Assembly: GCA_033026295.1 (NCBI GenBank)
Contig: CM065182.1
Span: forward strand, 19,714,215-19,778,214
DNA: 64,000 nucleotides
From: Channa striata
Taxonomy: Eukaryota > Chordata > Actinopteri > Anabantiformes > Channidae
Direction: 5' to 3'
The position numbers were made by a program, and so were the translations under genes. This document shows positions 47,720 through 59,900 of the stretch, piece by piece. The notes below the pieces were generated by a model. The model did not search any database. It worked only from the letters and a program-made list of their open reading frames with translations, and was not told the DNA's origin. The stretch's first letter is position 1. Every line of letters starts with the position of its first letter.

Positions 47720-50290
47720 AACAAGCAGGGGGAATTACCTTCAGCTAAATGAATTTATCCCATATGCCATTTACGAAAAAGAGAAATAACTTTCCTCCAT
47801 GTTTTTATTTTAGAAAATATAAATATCTCTGGATTGTCTTTTTTTACTATTATTCTACACTGCACTAGTTAATTTTACCACAGGCGTGGAAGAGGTGTTC
47901 AAATCACTAACTTCAGCAGAAGTATGATACACTGAAAATACTCCACAGCAAAGAAAAGTCACTCATTTAATCCTGAAGTGAAGGTCCATTGTCAATTTTC
48001 AATTTTAATAATGTATCATTTTCTGTTCAATCAAAGAGTCATTCTGTTGACTTTTTATGTGAGATAAAATGATTCATAAGCAATTTCCTGCTGGGATTAA
48101 TACAATTCTGTGAATCTTGACATAATTTTGGTGAGCGCTGAGTTTGAGAGAATTGATTCTGTTGCAAATATAACCCTTAAATATACAGTATTTGAGGTGT
48201 CCTCTCAAGAAAGGTTCTACTTGCAAACTTTTTAACATAAAATACAAATATAAAAATAGTATATCACTGAGTATGTAAGCACTGGAGAGACATTATTATC
48301 GTACCACAATGTCAGTTATTCAATCAATATTTATTGCTTAAAATAAAAAAAACAACCCTCTCAATATGTATATTAGTTATCCCTGCAGGCAAATGACTGA
48401 CACTCTGCAACAATTGGCGAGTCAGTTTCTTTACACTGAGCACAGCAGCCCCCCAGTTTAAGATATAAAGCCCTGCTATTTACTGAATGTATGATTGTAG
48501 TCACTGCTAGCTGAGCAAGATTAGAAGCCCTCCGTTCATTTGTTTAAAGGGGTTTCTGTTTCAATGATTACAGGATTTTAATTAACCTGAATTTTGACAT
48601 TATTTTTTAAAATCACTCACTGTAAAATGGAGGAGGTGATGAGACAGGAATCCCAGCTCTATCACGTAAATACCAAGACACAAACCAAACCACACTGCCT
48701 CTACAGATTGCTGTCATAAACAGAAAGTGAGTGTTTTATTTCTCAGGTAGTCAAATAAGGTAAACTCTCAGTTAATAGATATGTGCATAGGCTTTTTGAT
48801 TATAGACATTACTGAAGGAGCAGGAACATGCTGGCACCCTTGTGTCCTTCTCAGAGTCATTTCAACAACTCACTTCAGTTCTCTGGTCTGATCTTAGATA
48901 GAGACTCAGGGCCAGAAAGTTGCATCAAATCAACGAGCAAGTCTAGACCAGCAGTCAGTGACAACATCCTCAGAATAATTGTAAGGCAATCTGTTACTTC
49001 TCTCTGTCACTGTGCTAAGGTTGGAGCAGTTAAACATACAGAAGAAACAGTAGTTACGATGATGTACAGAAATGTTTTTAACAAGCTGCTAACAAAGACA
49101 GAAAAAAAAATACAATCATTAGCTGGATAAAGAAGCAGCCAAACAATCTTGCTGACTCTCTTACGTTAATGCGTTTAAAGCTGCATCTTTAAAAACAACA
49201 AGAATGAGGAATTCATTCATTTCAGCACTGAGTTTCATTAGTGCCTCATGTGACAAGAATGGCCGAGAGCGACATCACGGCCCCCGGTTCTTTCATTTCC
49301 CTTTTTAAACACATTAACAACCCTGTGGATAACAGTAGTGTACATACAGGAATCTTTGAGGAAGACAAAGAAGAAACATTTGCATATCATTTGAAAACAC
49401 TGCAGAAAGGAATAAAAGTAAAATACCACTGAAGTTTTATGTTAGAATCCGTTTCATTTTAAATGGGCGATGTTGCTTGATAGCATCTGTACTAGCCCAT
49501 TTCATAACTGAGATCTTTGTTAGACACATGGCTGCCTTTTTTTCTGGATACTTTCGTTTATTAGCTTTTATAAGCACATTAATTCATGGTCTGATCACGT
49601 TATATTTTGAATAAAATTAAAAGTTTTTAAAGTGAACTGAAAAACAACATATTGGATGGTTTATTTAAATACCTTATTTCATAGCTTTAGTGTCAAAAAT
49701 TCACACAGTCACGCGGTAAAACAATCATCTCCCTTTGTGAATGTTTTGAACACAAATCAGAACCACAGAAGAGTCTCTGTCACAAGAGTAGCTTCTGTCA
49801 TTGCACTTTAAACTAAAAAGATATTGAACTTGTGCAAATCATACAAATACCACTCTGCTCTTCATCTTTGGTCCTGTTGGTCCACCGTACGAAACTTTAC
49901 AGTTTGCAGCAGGGAGTTTACTCCTTACACTTAGTAAGTTAAAAAGTGATGAATCCCACCAGTCCCTTCTGTCCACAACAAAACCATAAAAGCATTTAAA
50001 GAATTCAAAATGTTTCATAAAATCAAACAAAACAAAAGTGTCAAATGATAACCTCTGAAATGCCAGTAAGCTGAAAGTTTAATTTCATCCACCCATGCAC
50101 CAGCTTGTGTGGATGAGAAGATACTGTCCCATAGGCCCTGCTCTGCCAATCACAATGCAAAATCCCCAGGATGCAGGTTAGGCATTAAGGAAACTGGGTT
50201 AGCCAGGAGGTTTTTGCCAGTGCAGGTATGAGGTGAAGGTGGTAATGGTAGCTGTTGTGGAAGGGACTAAAGTGAAAAGGTAATAAGGGA
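47720..50290. other. Intergenic gap between prdm15 promoter and c2cd2 3' end
   Basis: No supported exon is visible. The sequence is AT-rich with short, featureless ORFs. The c2cd2 3' UTR should occupy the right part: ATTAAA on the minus strand is at 50078-50083 and AATAAA at 49660-49665, either of which could direct polyadenylation. Confidence 0.5.
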
Positions 50291-50294
50291 GGGG

Positions 50295-53200
50295 TCACGC
50301 ATGTGGGTCCCCCATGGAGGTAGAGCCGTTGGCTTTGCTCTTGTTCTTACTCTTGCGGTGAAGCATACGGCTAAGCGTGGCGGTCCGGCTGGCCCGCTCC
50401 ACTGCAGCCGGGGACTCCAGGTAAACCAGGTCATTGTGTGACTGACTCATCCCCGGGTCCTTGCGCTGGTGACGCCGTCGAAAGAAGAGCCTGGCGCCCT
50501 TCTGTAGGAAGCTGCCTGTAGCACAAAAGCAGAGAAAGGGCATAGTTGAAATTCAAATGATAATTTTAAAAAGAATCTTCAGGCACACTTTTGCTGTGAA
50601 GAAAAGCTGAAGTAGCACTGGCACATAATTTGTGTTAGTTGGAAACTGTTATTTTGTTGGCGAAAAAAATCTGTCATGAATAGGAAAAGTGGAGAAAAAA
50701 TATACAATTTTTTTCTGGCTTCAGATAGTACCTCTGACTCCAGATAGTAACTCTGACTCTGTAAATTTGCTTTAAATCACCAGCTAACACAAGGTGAACA
50801 GTACCAATAGCAAGTAGCCGCACAGTTAAAACTTTGCTGCAAGCATCATTAAATCCTTTCAGCAGAAGGGAGTTTGGAAATTTCCTATGTATCTGAATTA
50901 GTTTAGGATCATATTCAAAAGCATAAAGAACTGCTATTAAACTATGAAAAAAATTAAACAAAAAAAAAGAAGACATCAGTCACCTCGGCACATAGAATCT
51001 TACACCAAAGGGCTGAACAATATACACATCAAACAACTTTTATTGACATTGAAAAATAAGATCCTTTCACTCTGTTGTACATTACTGGCATCGGGATATC
51101 CATATTTATAATGCTATATAGACTTAATAGTGAAAACTGACTGTATGCACCACATCAAAGCCCCTACAAATAATGTTGCCAGTAAATTTTTTATTTTTTA
51201 TTTTTATTTTATTTCACCGCATACTGTCCATATTGTGCAGCCCCACAGCACAAAGAAAAGTTACAACTAAAGCAGTTCAATATATACGAAAATCGGATTT
51301 TATGTGAATTAAAACATTCATTTGACAGGTAAGAAAATAATGCAATTTATTCTACTGTTAGCAGAAACTATACATACTAGGATACCAAGGACACTACAAG
51401 TAACTCATAGGGAAACTTACTCATCTCGACAGAATATGTGCTTAGCACTGCTTTCCCCTAAGATGGCAGTTCAAAAAAAAGAAAGGTTGTCACAGTGGGA
51501 GGTAAAGAAAGAGAAGAATACAACAGACGACATCACTGTGGAGCAACAGATGGCTAGAAAAATAGCCAGAGAAAACAGATTAACTTCTGCCTTGAGGTAA
51601 ATATGTTTTTAAAGCAAGTAAAATTTACTAGATGGAGTGATGTTTTTAAAAAGACCAGTAATGGCATCACAGCCCTCCACAGTCACTCTCTCTCTGTGAC
51701 CTCTCACCTCTGCTCTTCTTGCAGCTTGCCTCAGACACACACATAGAAAGTGAGGTATGGTCTAGTTCCTCCCTGTCTGGCTCTCCCAGTCCTCTGGAGG
51801 CCGGCCGATGCCACTGGGGCCTTCCTGGGGCTCGGACACTTCTGGAGGACTGCTGGTCCCCGACACGATTGCGGTGGTTTCATCCTGAGTAGAGCTGCCC
51901 TCTGACATTGAGGCGTCCATCGCTGCCGCATAGCCAGCCATCAACGCTAGTTCATCATCTTGAGATAAGGGCGTCTGGGAAATAAAGGATGTTTACATTA
52001 CAAAAAAGTTTAATTTTAAGATTTCTTCATCCAAATATCAGATGAGCAATTTACATTTGTTCACCTCTTTAATGTGATTTGGGACAGTGTGACTGTTTTT
52101 CCACTTCTAATCCACTTTTAATCAGTGAAAAAGGAACAAGTCAAAACATTTTCAATTATTTTCCCTTTTTCAATGTCAATCACATTTCTGAGAAGACAAC
52201 AGCTTAGAACGTGTTGATAGAAACTGGAGCGCTTTAGTTTCTATGCCATTCCCTTGTCTAAATGCCTTTCTGTTAAATACCGTATATTAAACAGTTCTGC
52301 GATGGTGAAAAAATAAAAGTGAAACAGTGTAACACATGAATCAAGAAACTCAGTACACAAGCTCATCCTTACTTTGGCAATGCCAGATATGATGATGGTA
52401 CTCTTCTTCACTGGAGACTTAAGTTTCTGCTTAGCAGACTGGTGGAGTTGTCTGATGGCAGCCTCGGCCACGGGGTCTGTGCCATTGAGCATCAGTAGCT
52501 CGGTGTCCGAGGAGGACAGGGCCTTGCTGACAGTGGCCCCCAGCCCCGATACCTGCTCTGAAACACGACGTTCAGACAGCTTGGGCTTGTTGGCCACGGC
52601 TTTCTGGACAGTATCTGAAGGGGCACAAAGTTACTTAATAGACTGCTTTATGACGATAATGGAGGGTCAAGGCATAAATTGTTAAGATTTGATCATGTAT
52701 CGATAGAGCCTGAAAAAAAAAAAAAAGATGGTTATGGTCCACTATTAGGCCTTTTTAGAAATTATATTTTAACTTGTCTTGAAGCTTTTACTAAGAACAC
52801 TGACGATAGCTTCTTTTGAAGTGTCCTGGTGAACCAGGACAATAAGTCAGCATGCACACTACCAGGACCGTGCAGTTAACTTGAATTCAACCACCATTAC
52901 TGTTATTATGTTCACTTCCGTAACTCATGTCTAAATGTGAAACAAACATCCTCCTACTACTTTTTAAGATTAGCAACTTTGAACAGCTGTCATCACTCTT
53001 ACACCATATTGCTGAACTCACTATTGTGTAGTTGTAATGTATTGGTACAAAGGTTTTAGCAATCATTGCCAAACTGCTCTATTGTGCCATCACAAACTCC
53101 ATTTGGCACAATAATACCCACACAAGTGGCTGTGTGAGGCTGTACCAGGACACATTGATGCTTTGAGCTAAATGCTAATATGTTCACCACAACAACAGTA

Positions 53201-53905
53201 ATATGCTAATATTAAGCAGGTATTGTATAATGTGTTCATCACCTTATTTTAGCACGTTAGTAGTCTATCATATGGTGCTGTTGAGTGAACTTTTCATCTC
53301 AAATGTAGCTTTCTAAGCAGTGCAGTTTATGCAAGAATTTACTATGGCAGCAAACAGGACAGGCTGAACTCATACGCAAACTAATGATGTCAAAGCAGAC
53401 AGAGATGTGGTCACACTTATTAGGGATAGATTTTATGTGGGTGTCACAAACATTCTGAAATGCAACCTAACCGACAGCACCAGACTTTGACTACACTGAT
53501 CGTTATGTTGTGTTAAACCCATCTCTATACACAAGTCAGGAATTAAAAGCCTACAAGAGCCATGATGCTCACAAATATTTAGGTTTTTAAAGCTAAAATT
53601 CTGAAATGTTCAACTGTACTTACATCAGCAGGACTACAATACCCAGACATGTAAGAGCTTCCGTGTGTCTCTAGTATACATCAATAGTAATATCGGTGTC
53701 AGTGCCACGTTGTGTCACAGCACTGAGGTGCTTTACCTATGTTGAGTCCAAGCGGGAGCGGTCGTCCTGGCTTGCTCTTCACCGCAGTGATGGTGGTGAC
53801 CACCGTGCCACAGGGCATGACTGTACGGTCCATCTCCACCTTCTTATTTGATGCTGGGGTGGGGGGGTGCCAGGACCTCACCTCACTGGGTTCCAGGTAG
53901 GTAAA
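50295..53905 (-). CDS. c2cd2: c2cd2 Ser-rich and basic C-terminal exons 10-13
   Basis: Exon 53737-53905 has KKVEMDRTVMPCGTVVTTIT. Exon 52373-52614 has NGTDPVAEAAIRQLHQSAKQ and KKSTIIISGIAK. Exon 12 (from 51974) has PLSQDDELALMAGYAAAMDA and a Ser/Glu-rich stretch ending DWESQTG. Exon 50295-50515 has LQKGARLFFRRRHQRKDPGM, SQSHNDL and a Lys/Arg-rich end with TGA at 50295-50297. The polybasic tail in TMEM24-type proteins binds plasma-membrane phosphoinositides and is switched off by phosphorylation. The link from exon 12 to 13 fits phase 1 but the expected donor reads GG, not GT. Confidence 0.78.
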
Positions 53906-56900
53906 CTGAGAAATATAATGCCCTACAGTTAATATTAGAACTTGGTGTAAACCAGAACCTCAGAGACAAAAGCATGAGAATATCTAGGGTAAACTGGGAC
54001 AACGGTCTTCAGAATCAGAAATACTTTATTAATCCCAAACCGGAAATTGCTTTCCTCCCAGATGCTCCATGCAAGAGTAGGAAATTGTGCATAAGAACTC
54101 GACATTCTCATACAATGAAAGAAAAATAGAAACAAAACACAATGTTAAAAATGTAATTTTAATTTACGTCAGTAGTAAGTGACCCAATCACTGTGTCTTT
54201 GGTCATGAGTGCATATGTTTGCTGTCCTTTGGGCTGCTTCTTTACAAGTTCAAAAGGCACCGCCGTCTCACCCAGTAAGGAATCTGATAAAGAGATAATG
54301 CATCTAGTTTAGTCTGGTAATACCAAAGCTTATGACTGTGCAAAGGTCATGAACAAAACAACCATTTGTAATATGTAAAATAACTAAGAAATATAAGAAG
54401 GTGGTCAGTCAGTTTTTGCAAATTTCCTTACTTTCCTCTGGTTGTCCATCATTCATCAACTGAATCTTGAGCTCCTTTGATCGTCCATTCAATTCACTGT
54501 TGAGATAGGAAAATGAATTATTTTGAAAAATAAAACCCAAGGCATGGTGTATGAAGAAGAACGATAATACAGCATCTCAAACACATTAGTGGTTTGCAGT
54601 GCTCTTTGGGAAACTTACAAGATAAATGGCTGATCCCAGGTAGGATTGGTTGTATTTTTCAAGACAGAAGTGTTAAACCTCTGTGGAGGATCATCTAACT
54701 GCATTATACACAGAGGATTGATGCTGCCTGCAGACACAGAGGTAACATTTCCATCACACGCACACACAACCCAAACCCTATTCTTATTCCAGAAAATAAC
54801 GATTTCTTTAGCTGAACATCCTCCCATCACATAAGCTAGTGCTGAAAGATTCAATTTTGTTGTGGTTACTCTTGCCATTTTACTTTCATAGACAGATGAG
54901 TTTTAGATACATTATAAGGAGAACTGCAAATGAATACAACATTAGCAACGATTTTATTAACCAAGCCCCCCTGCATCAGCACTGGATGTGATGTCCAGCC
55001 CACAGGAAGTGTCACAAGTGAGACTAACCTAACTTTACTCCCCGCAAGGGAAGAAAAACAAATAGGGAAGTGATGAATGCTGTGTCATGTCTCTGCTGCA
55101 CAGCGTTTGGTGACCGCCAGAGACCTTGAGGTTGTCCTTACAAGCACTAATACAATTAGGAGAAAGACTCACCACAGGAAGTAGAACAACAAAGTTGTTG
55201 TTGCTGATGTTCCTATGATAACGTTAAGACTAAGAGTTTGTTTTCACAGCTTCTCAACAGCTTGAAACATTTCATCCTCTACAACATTCTGGTGATTTGT
55301 TTTCCTTCTGGCTTTTGTGCAGGTCATTAGACTGTACAAACACACTGAGTGCAGTGATACCGATGTGGGTGTATCATTAATATAATGCCAACATTGATCA
55401 GGCTCGACCAGTAAATTACCACCATTAGCCAACACCCAAACCCTAAGACACCATTCGCACACTTTTTAGGCAGAACTAAAATGGTAACAACACAATTTAA
55501 TAAACTCTGTATAAATAACCTTTTCTTGACATACTGTATGTCCTAACAGCCTGACATTTTCTTTTTCATCTAATCTAACTCTCTGCAAGAAAGAAAATAA
55601 GCACATTCCCCAAAGCACATTTCTTCTTTTACAATTTTAAATTCTTGCTGACTAAATCTGTGGTTTTCTTGATGCAGCATTGACATCATTTAAAACAAAT
55701 TCCACAACATGCACAAGAAAATGAAAACGAAGTGGCATTTTCAATCAAGTAGTACTGGCTTTCAAATATGTTTGTTAATACTTCCATTAGTCAATAATGC
55801 TGAAGGTCACCATCAGTCCTTGTCCTTGTACATGCAGACACACACTGTAGAGTACTTTGACGCACGTAGCACTAAGTTTTTGATAGAGGATATGTTGAAA
55901 AGAAACAGCAACCAAATCTTACAGTGTAGTACAATGTCAGCATTCTTCTAACCTCATTACAATGAACTTGTTCAACAGCTCTGTGATGTAAATCAACTTT
56001 AGTCCAACATCTTGTTTACTGATCATGATGTCCACAAGGGACAGAACTGATGGATCTAAGTTTGTGAGACCAGAAAGCTCAAGCTCATGACAGCTACAGT
56101 TGTTTTGCAAGATTTGTGAATTCTAAATTGTTATTGAGAGGATCCAACCTGCAGCATAATCCTCCTGATTGAGTGTCACTCGGATGTTCTTTACCAGCAG
56201 CTTCCAGTCATGGGCGCGAGGGGGTTTTGGGGGTGAAACCACTTTGTTTTGGAGCTCCTATTGGCAAAACCATAGTAAACAGTAAATAACTGCAACATTT
56301 TGATTCCACTTTTTCCATTTGCAAGAAAAATAAAAGTCCCAAGAAGCAAAACTGACTTAGCAACAAAATAAAAAAAAACTTTTCTGTTGACTGTACCGAC
56401 TGATTTATTTTAAAAGCCATCTACAGGAATACAGGAATACAGGAATACAACTATTCAGGCTTATTGATAGAGAACTCTAATGAGAAATGCATGCATAATA
56501 TTCACTAAAAGAAAAACTATATAATGCCACTTTACACAAGTGGGGAGAGCTATGGACAACAGTATGAGTTTCAAGACTTGGAGGTGGTGCTGCGGCAATG
56601 AGAAATTGAAACATTTTCTGGCCCCTTTTAAATCTTCATTAAATATGATATTATTAAGATTTTTTTCCATCTTTAAGCTTTGAAATACATTTGTCCCCAT
56701 TTTTGACAGGCAAGAGTCTAAGACTGCAGAAAAAACACTCTGCACTATATGTAGGACAACATATAGTTAGTACAGAGGTTTATTTAAGTATATGATTACC
56801 ATGTCATATTTCTGGATTAGTGAATTTGTAGAGAAACACAGTAACTTTTAACATAATTGTGATAACACAGAGGAGAATCACAGTAAGCCAAATTACTCAA

Positions 56901-59900
56901 ACTACTGCCATATGACACAAACCATTACTCATAACTTCTGCATCTCTTAGGGAAGCAAAAAGGGCACACTTCAAGCCACTGTTGTTGCTCATGAAATTAT
57001 CTTTGTATTTGAAAGAATAATTTGGATGGCACTCATAATGTTTTCTCCCTGAAACAGATTGCTTGCTTCTTTGTAGCTTACTTTGGATTAAAAAAAATTT
57101 GGATAAAAATTTGAAAACGCCAAATGTACAAGTAGATACGGCAGATAGGGTCCTGGAATGACAGACTTGCATGCACATGTCTATATGACATTGTTGTTTA
57201 GCAGCTACTAAGGCGTCATGAACCAGGCGTGACTTTCCCTCACACACCTTGATCTCTGAGGCCTGAGCAGACCTGCAGCTCAGCAGCACACAGGGATGCG
57301 TCGCACAGAACAGCTGCCTCAACTGCTCCTTTAGGGCTGCTGTGCTGGAATTGTTGCCATTCATCTGGAAGATGGAGATGATCATGTCAGTCACATATTA
57401 AAACATACTTATTGTATTAAAAGGGCAGTATACAAGTCACTGGTTAATTTTAACTGGTCTGATCTAAAGAAAAGCTTTATAATTTGACAATTCCATATAA
57501 GGCTTTAGACTATTACCAAGACTGTTGGATGATTATTGTTTATCAATTGATCAGAATTTGTGTAGGTGATCTACATACTTGCATACTAAAAGGCTAAAGT
57601 TCAGCACTGATTTACAGTAAATGTCACTACTCTGAAATGTTTGCAATAGAGATGTTGGCCACCTCTGTGTGGTTAAAGATCTTTTTCTCTAATCGCCTTA
57701 CCAACTCCGTTGGGGAAAAACGTTTGTTTATCACAAAATATCTCTCTTGTTTAACTCATATTTGTGAGGAGTGCCATGACGTAATTATGATACCTAATAC
57801 AATAATCTGCTGCTTGTTAAAGTCAGGATCTCTGTTTGTTAGACAGCTTGCCAAGCTGAACATTTTTAATCCTTTGGTTCAAACATCTTTTACAGATGGA
57901 AATTGTGGTGTCCATCAGTTCACCATGACTGTCAACCTCATTAGCAAAATAATGCTGCGTTTTTAGTGGACGTAGCTCTTCTACTAGCAGCCACGTCTCT
58001 AATTCACCATGAGAGATGCCTAACTGCAATCTGGGTTCAGAAAAAGGTTACATTCACTATGCCAGCAGACAGGCAGTGGACACAGAGCACGGCCCGCACT
58101 AATTGTCCTTCTGCCACACTTCAACACAACCCAGTAGAAAGGGCTCAGATTACCGTAAATTCTGGACTATAGAGCGCACCTAAATTTAAGCCGCACCCGC
58201 TAAAATTTAAAAGAAATATATATTTTGTCACATATAAACTGCATCGGACTATAAGCCGCCAATATCCAGGCTGAGAAATAAGATATTTACATAGAAAGAT
58301 TTTGTACCATAAGTGTTTATTCATACACCTGAACCTGAATGGTGCCTGTAACACGGCAGTAAAAGGGCTGATGTTTGCTGTTGTGCGTCTTGGGTTGCAT
58401 GCGCTAAGAATAAAAACTGGCGCTTTTCTGTTTGCAATGACTTCCATCTACAGCGCCCATCTGAGGGCTGCAGAAAAATTCATAGAAAAGCTGCATCTCT
58501 GTAAAAGCCGCATGGTTCAAAACGTCTGAAAAAAGTAGCGGCTTATAGTCCGGAAAATACGGTAAACACTGTCATTCCCCAAGTACTGATCCTGATAAAA
58601 TGTGGTTTGATACGGTTTTTAACAGCAAGCTATTATGACACATCTCTAGTATCGATATCACGTAAAAAACTGTGATCGACAAATACAAAGACTATGACAG
58701 TCTCGGTTTATTAATTATTGTTTATCTGTATTATAAGACAAATTCAACAATCACCTTCTGTTTTTTCTCAGATTCATCTAACTATCTGCAAGTTACCTGG
58801 GTATAAGAGGGCATCACCTGCAGCTCCCCTGTCTTCAGTTGAGGCACTACCCAGCTCACCTTGACTTCATTTTTCACTTCTTGCATGTGAAGATTAAGCT
58901 GAGAAACAAAGGGGAGAATCTCATTGTTATTTAGTTTAACAACTGTTTCAATACAAAGAGCATTAAATAATCAGCAAATGATCATAATATCATTAGAGCG
59001 TTCAGAGGAAGATGACATAAAGTAGATTCTCCAAGCATCTAACAATATACTAAACATAATGAATTTCAGGGTGTATTTTAAAAACAAATAACTCAGAGTG
59101 CAGAGAGCTGCTTTAAATACAAGAATTGCTGTGACTCCTGAATGTTCATACCTGAAAGTTGCCCATTGATTTTGCTTGCACCTCACTTGTAAGTCGCTTT
59201 GACTAATGTCATTTAGACATTGACTAATGACTAAATGTAAATGTAAATGTGACCACAGTCTGACCTTTTGTTACTGAACAGCTTCACTTTGCAGTTGGTG
59301 GCAGGCACTACTGTTTTAGCTGATTTTCACTTTCAAGTTTTCATCCCGCTGGACCGAGAGATTGAACCAAAACTATCTCATGATATTTTTGTCATAACAA
59401 TGTAACAGTAGAAGTGTTAAACATTACCTTTAATAGGCATATTAATGAATGAGATCTTGTCTCTAGTTTCCTACATTCAACCTGAGCTTGCTGCTGATGC
59501 AAACATGTCCGTCTAGTTGTTCTGTCTGACCAACACAACTGGTCTGAGATGCGCTGCCTTCTTCACATAGGACCAGGGTTAGTTTTCCATGTCAACTTCC
59601 AGGATTAAGAGGAGAATAGCTAATATCACCAGCTGCACTCCGCCACTTAAACTGCTGCCTTGAAGACAGACTGTAGTCGGTTTAAATTTGCCTTGTGGTA
59701 CTGGCTGAATAAACTACCCAATCCTTTGTCCCCACGGCTCAGTTGTGACTCTCATGCAAGCCCAGCCAGAGAGCATTTTTCAGCATTAAAAGATGATGAT
59801 TATGAGAGGGGCATTGTTATAATCTCACAGAGTGCAGTTGTTTTAAGCAGGGTTTAACTAACAACTACTACAAATTTTAACTAGGGTCTAGATTAAACAC

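Noticed and set aside
51700..51730. Plus-strand acceptor-like sequence TCTGCTCTTCTTGCAG.
   Set aside because: No plus-strand exon follows; the region belongs to c2cd2 on the minus strand.
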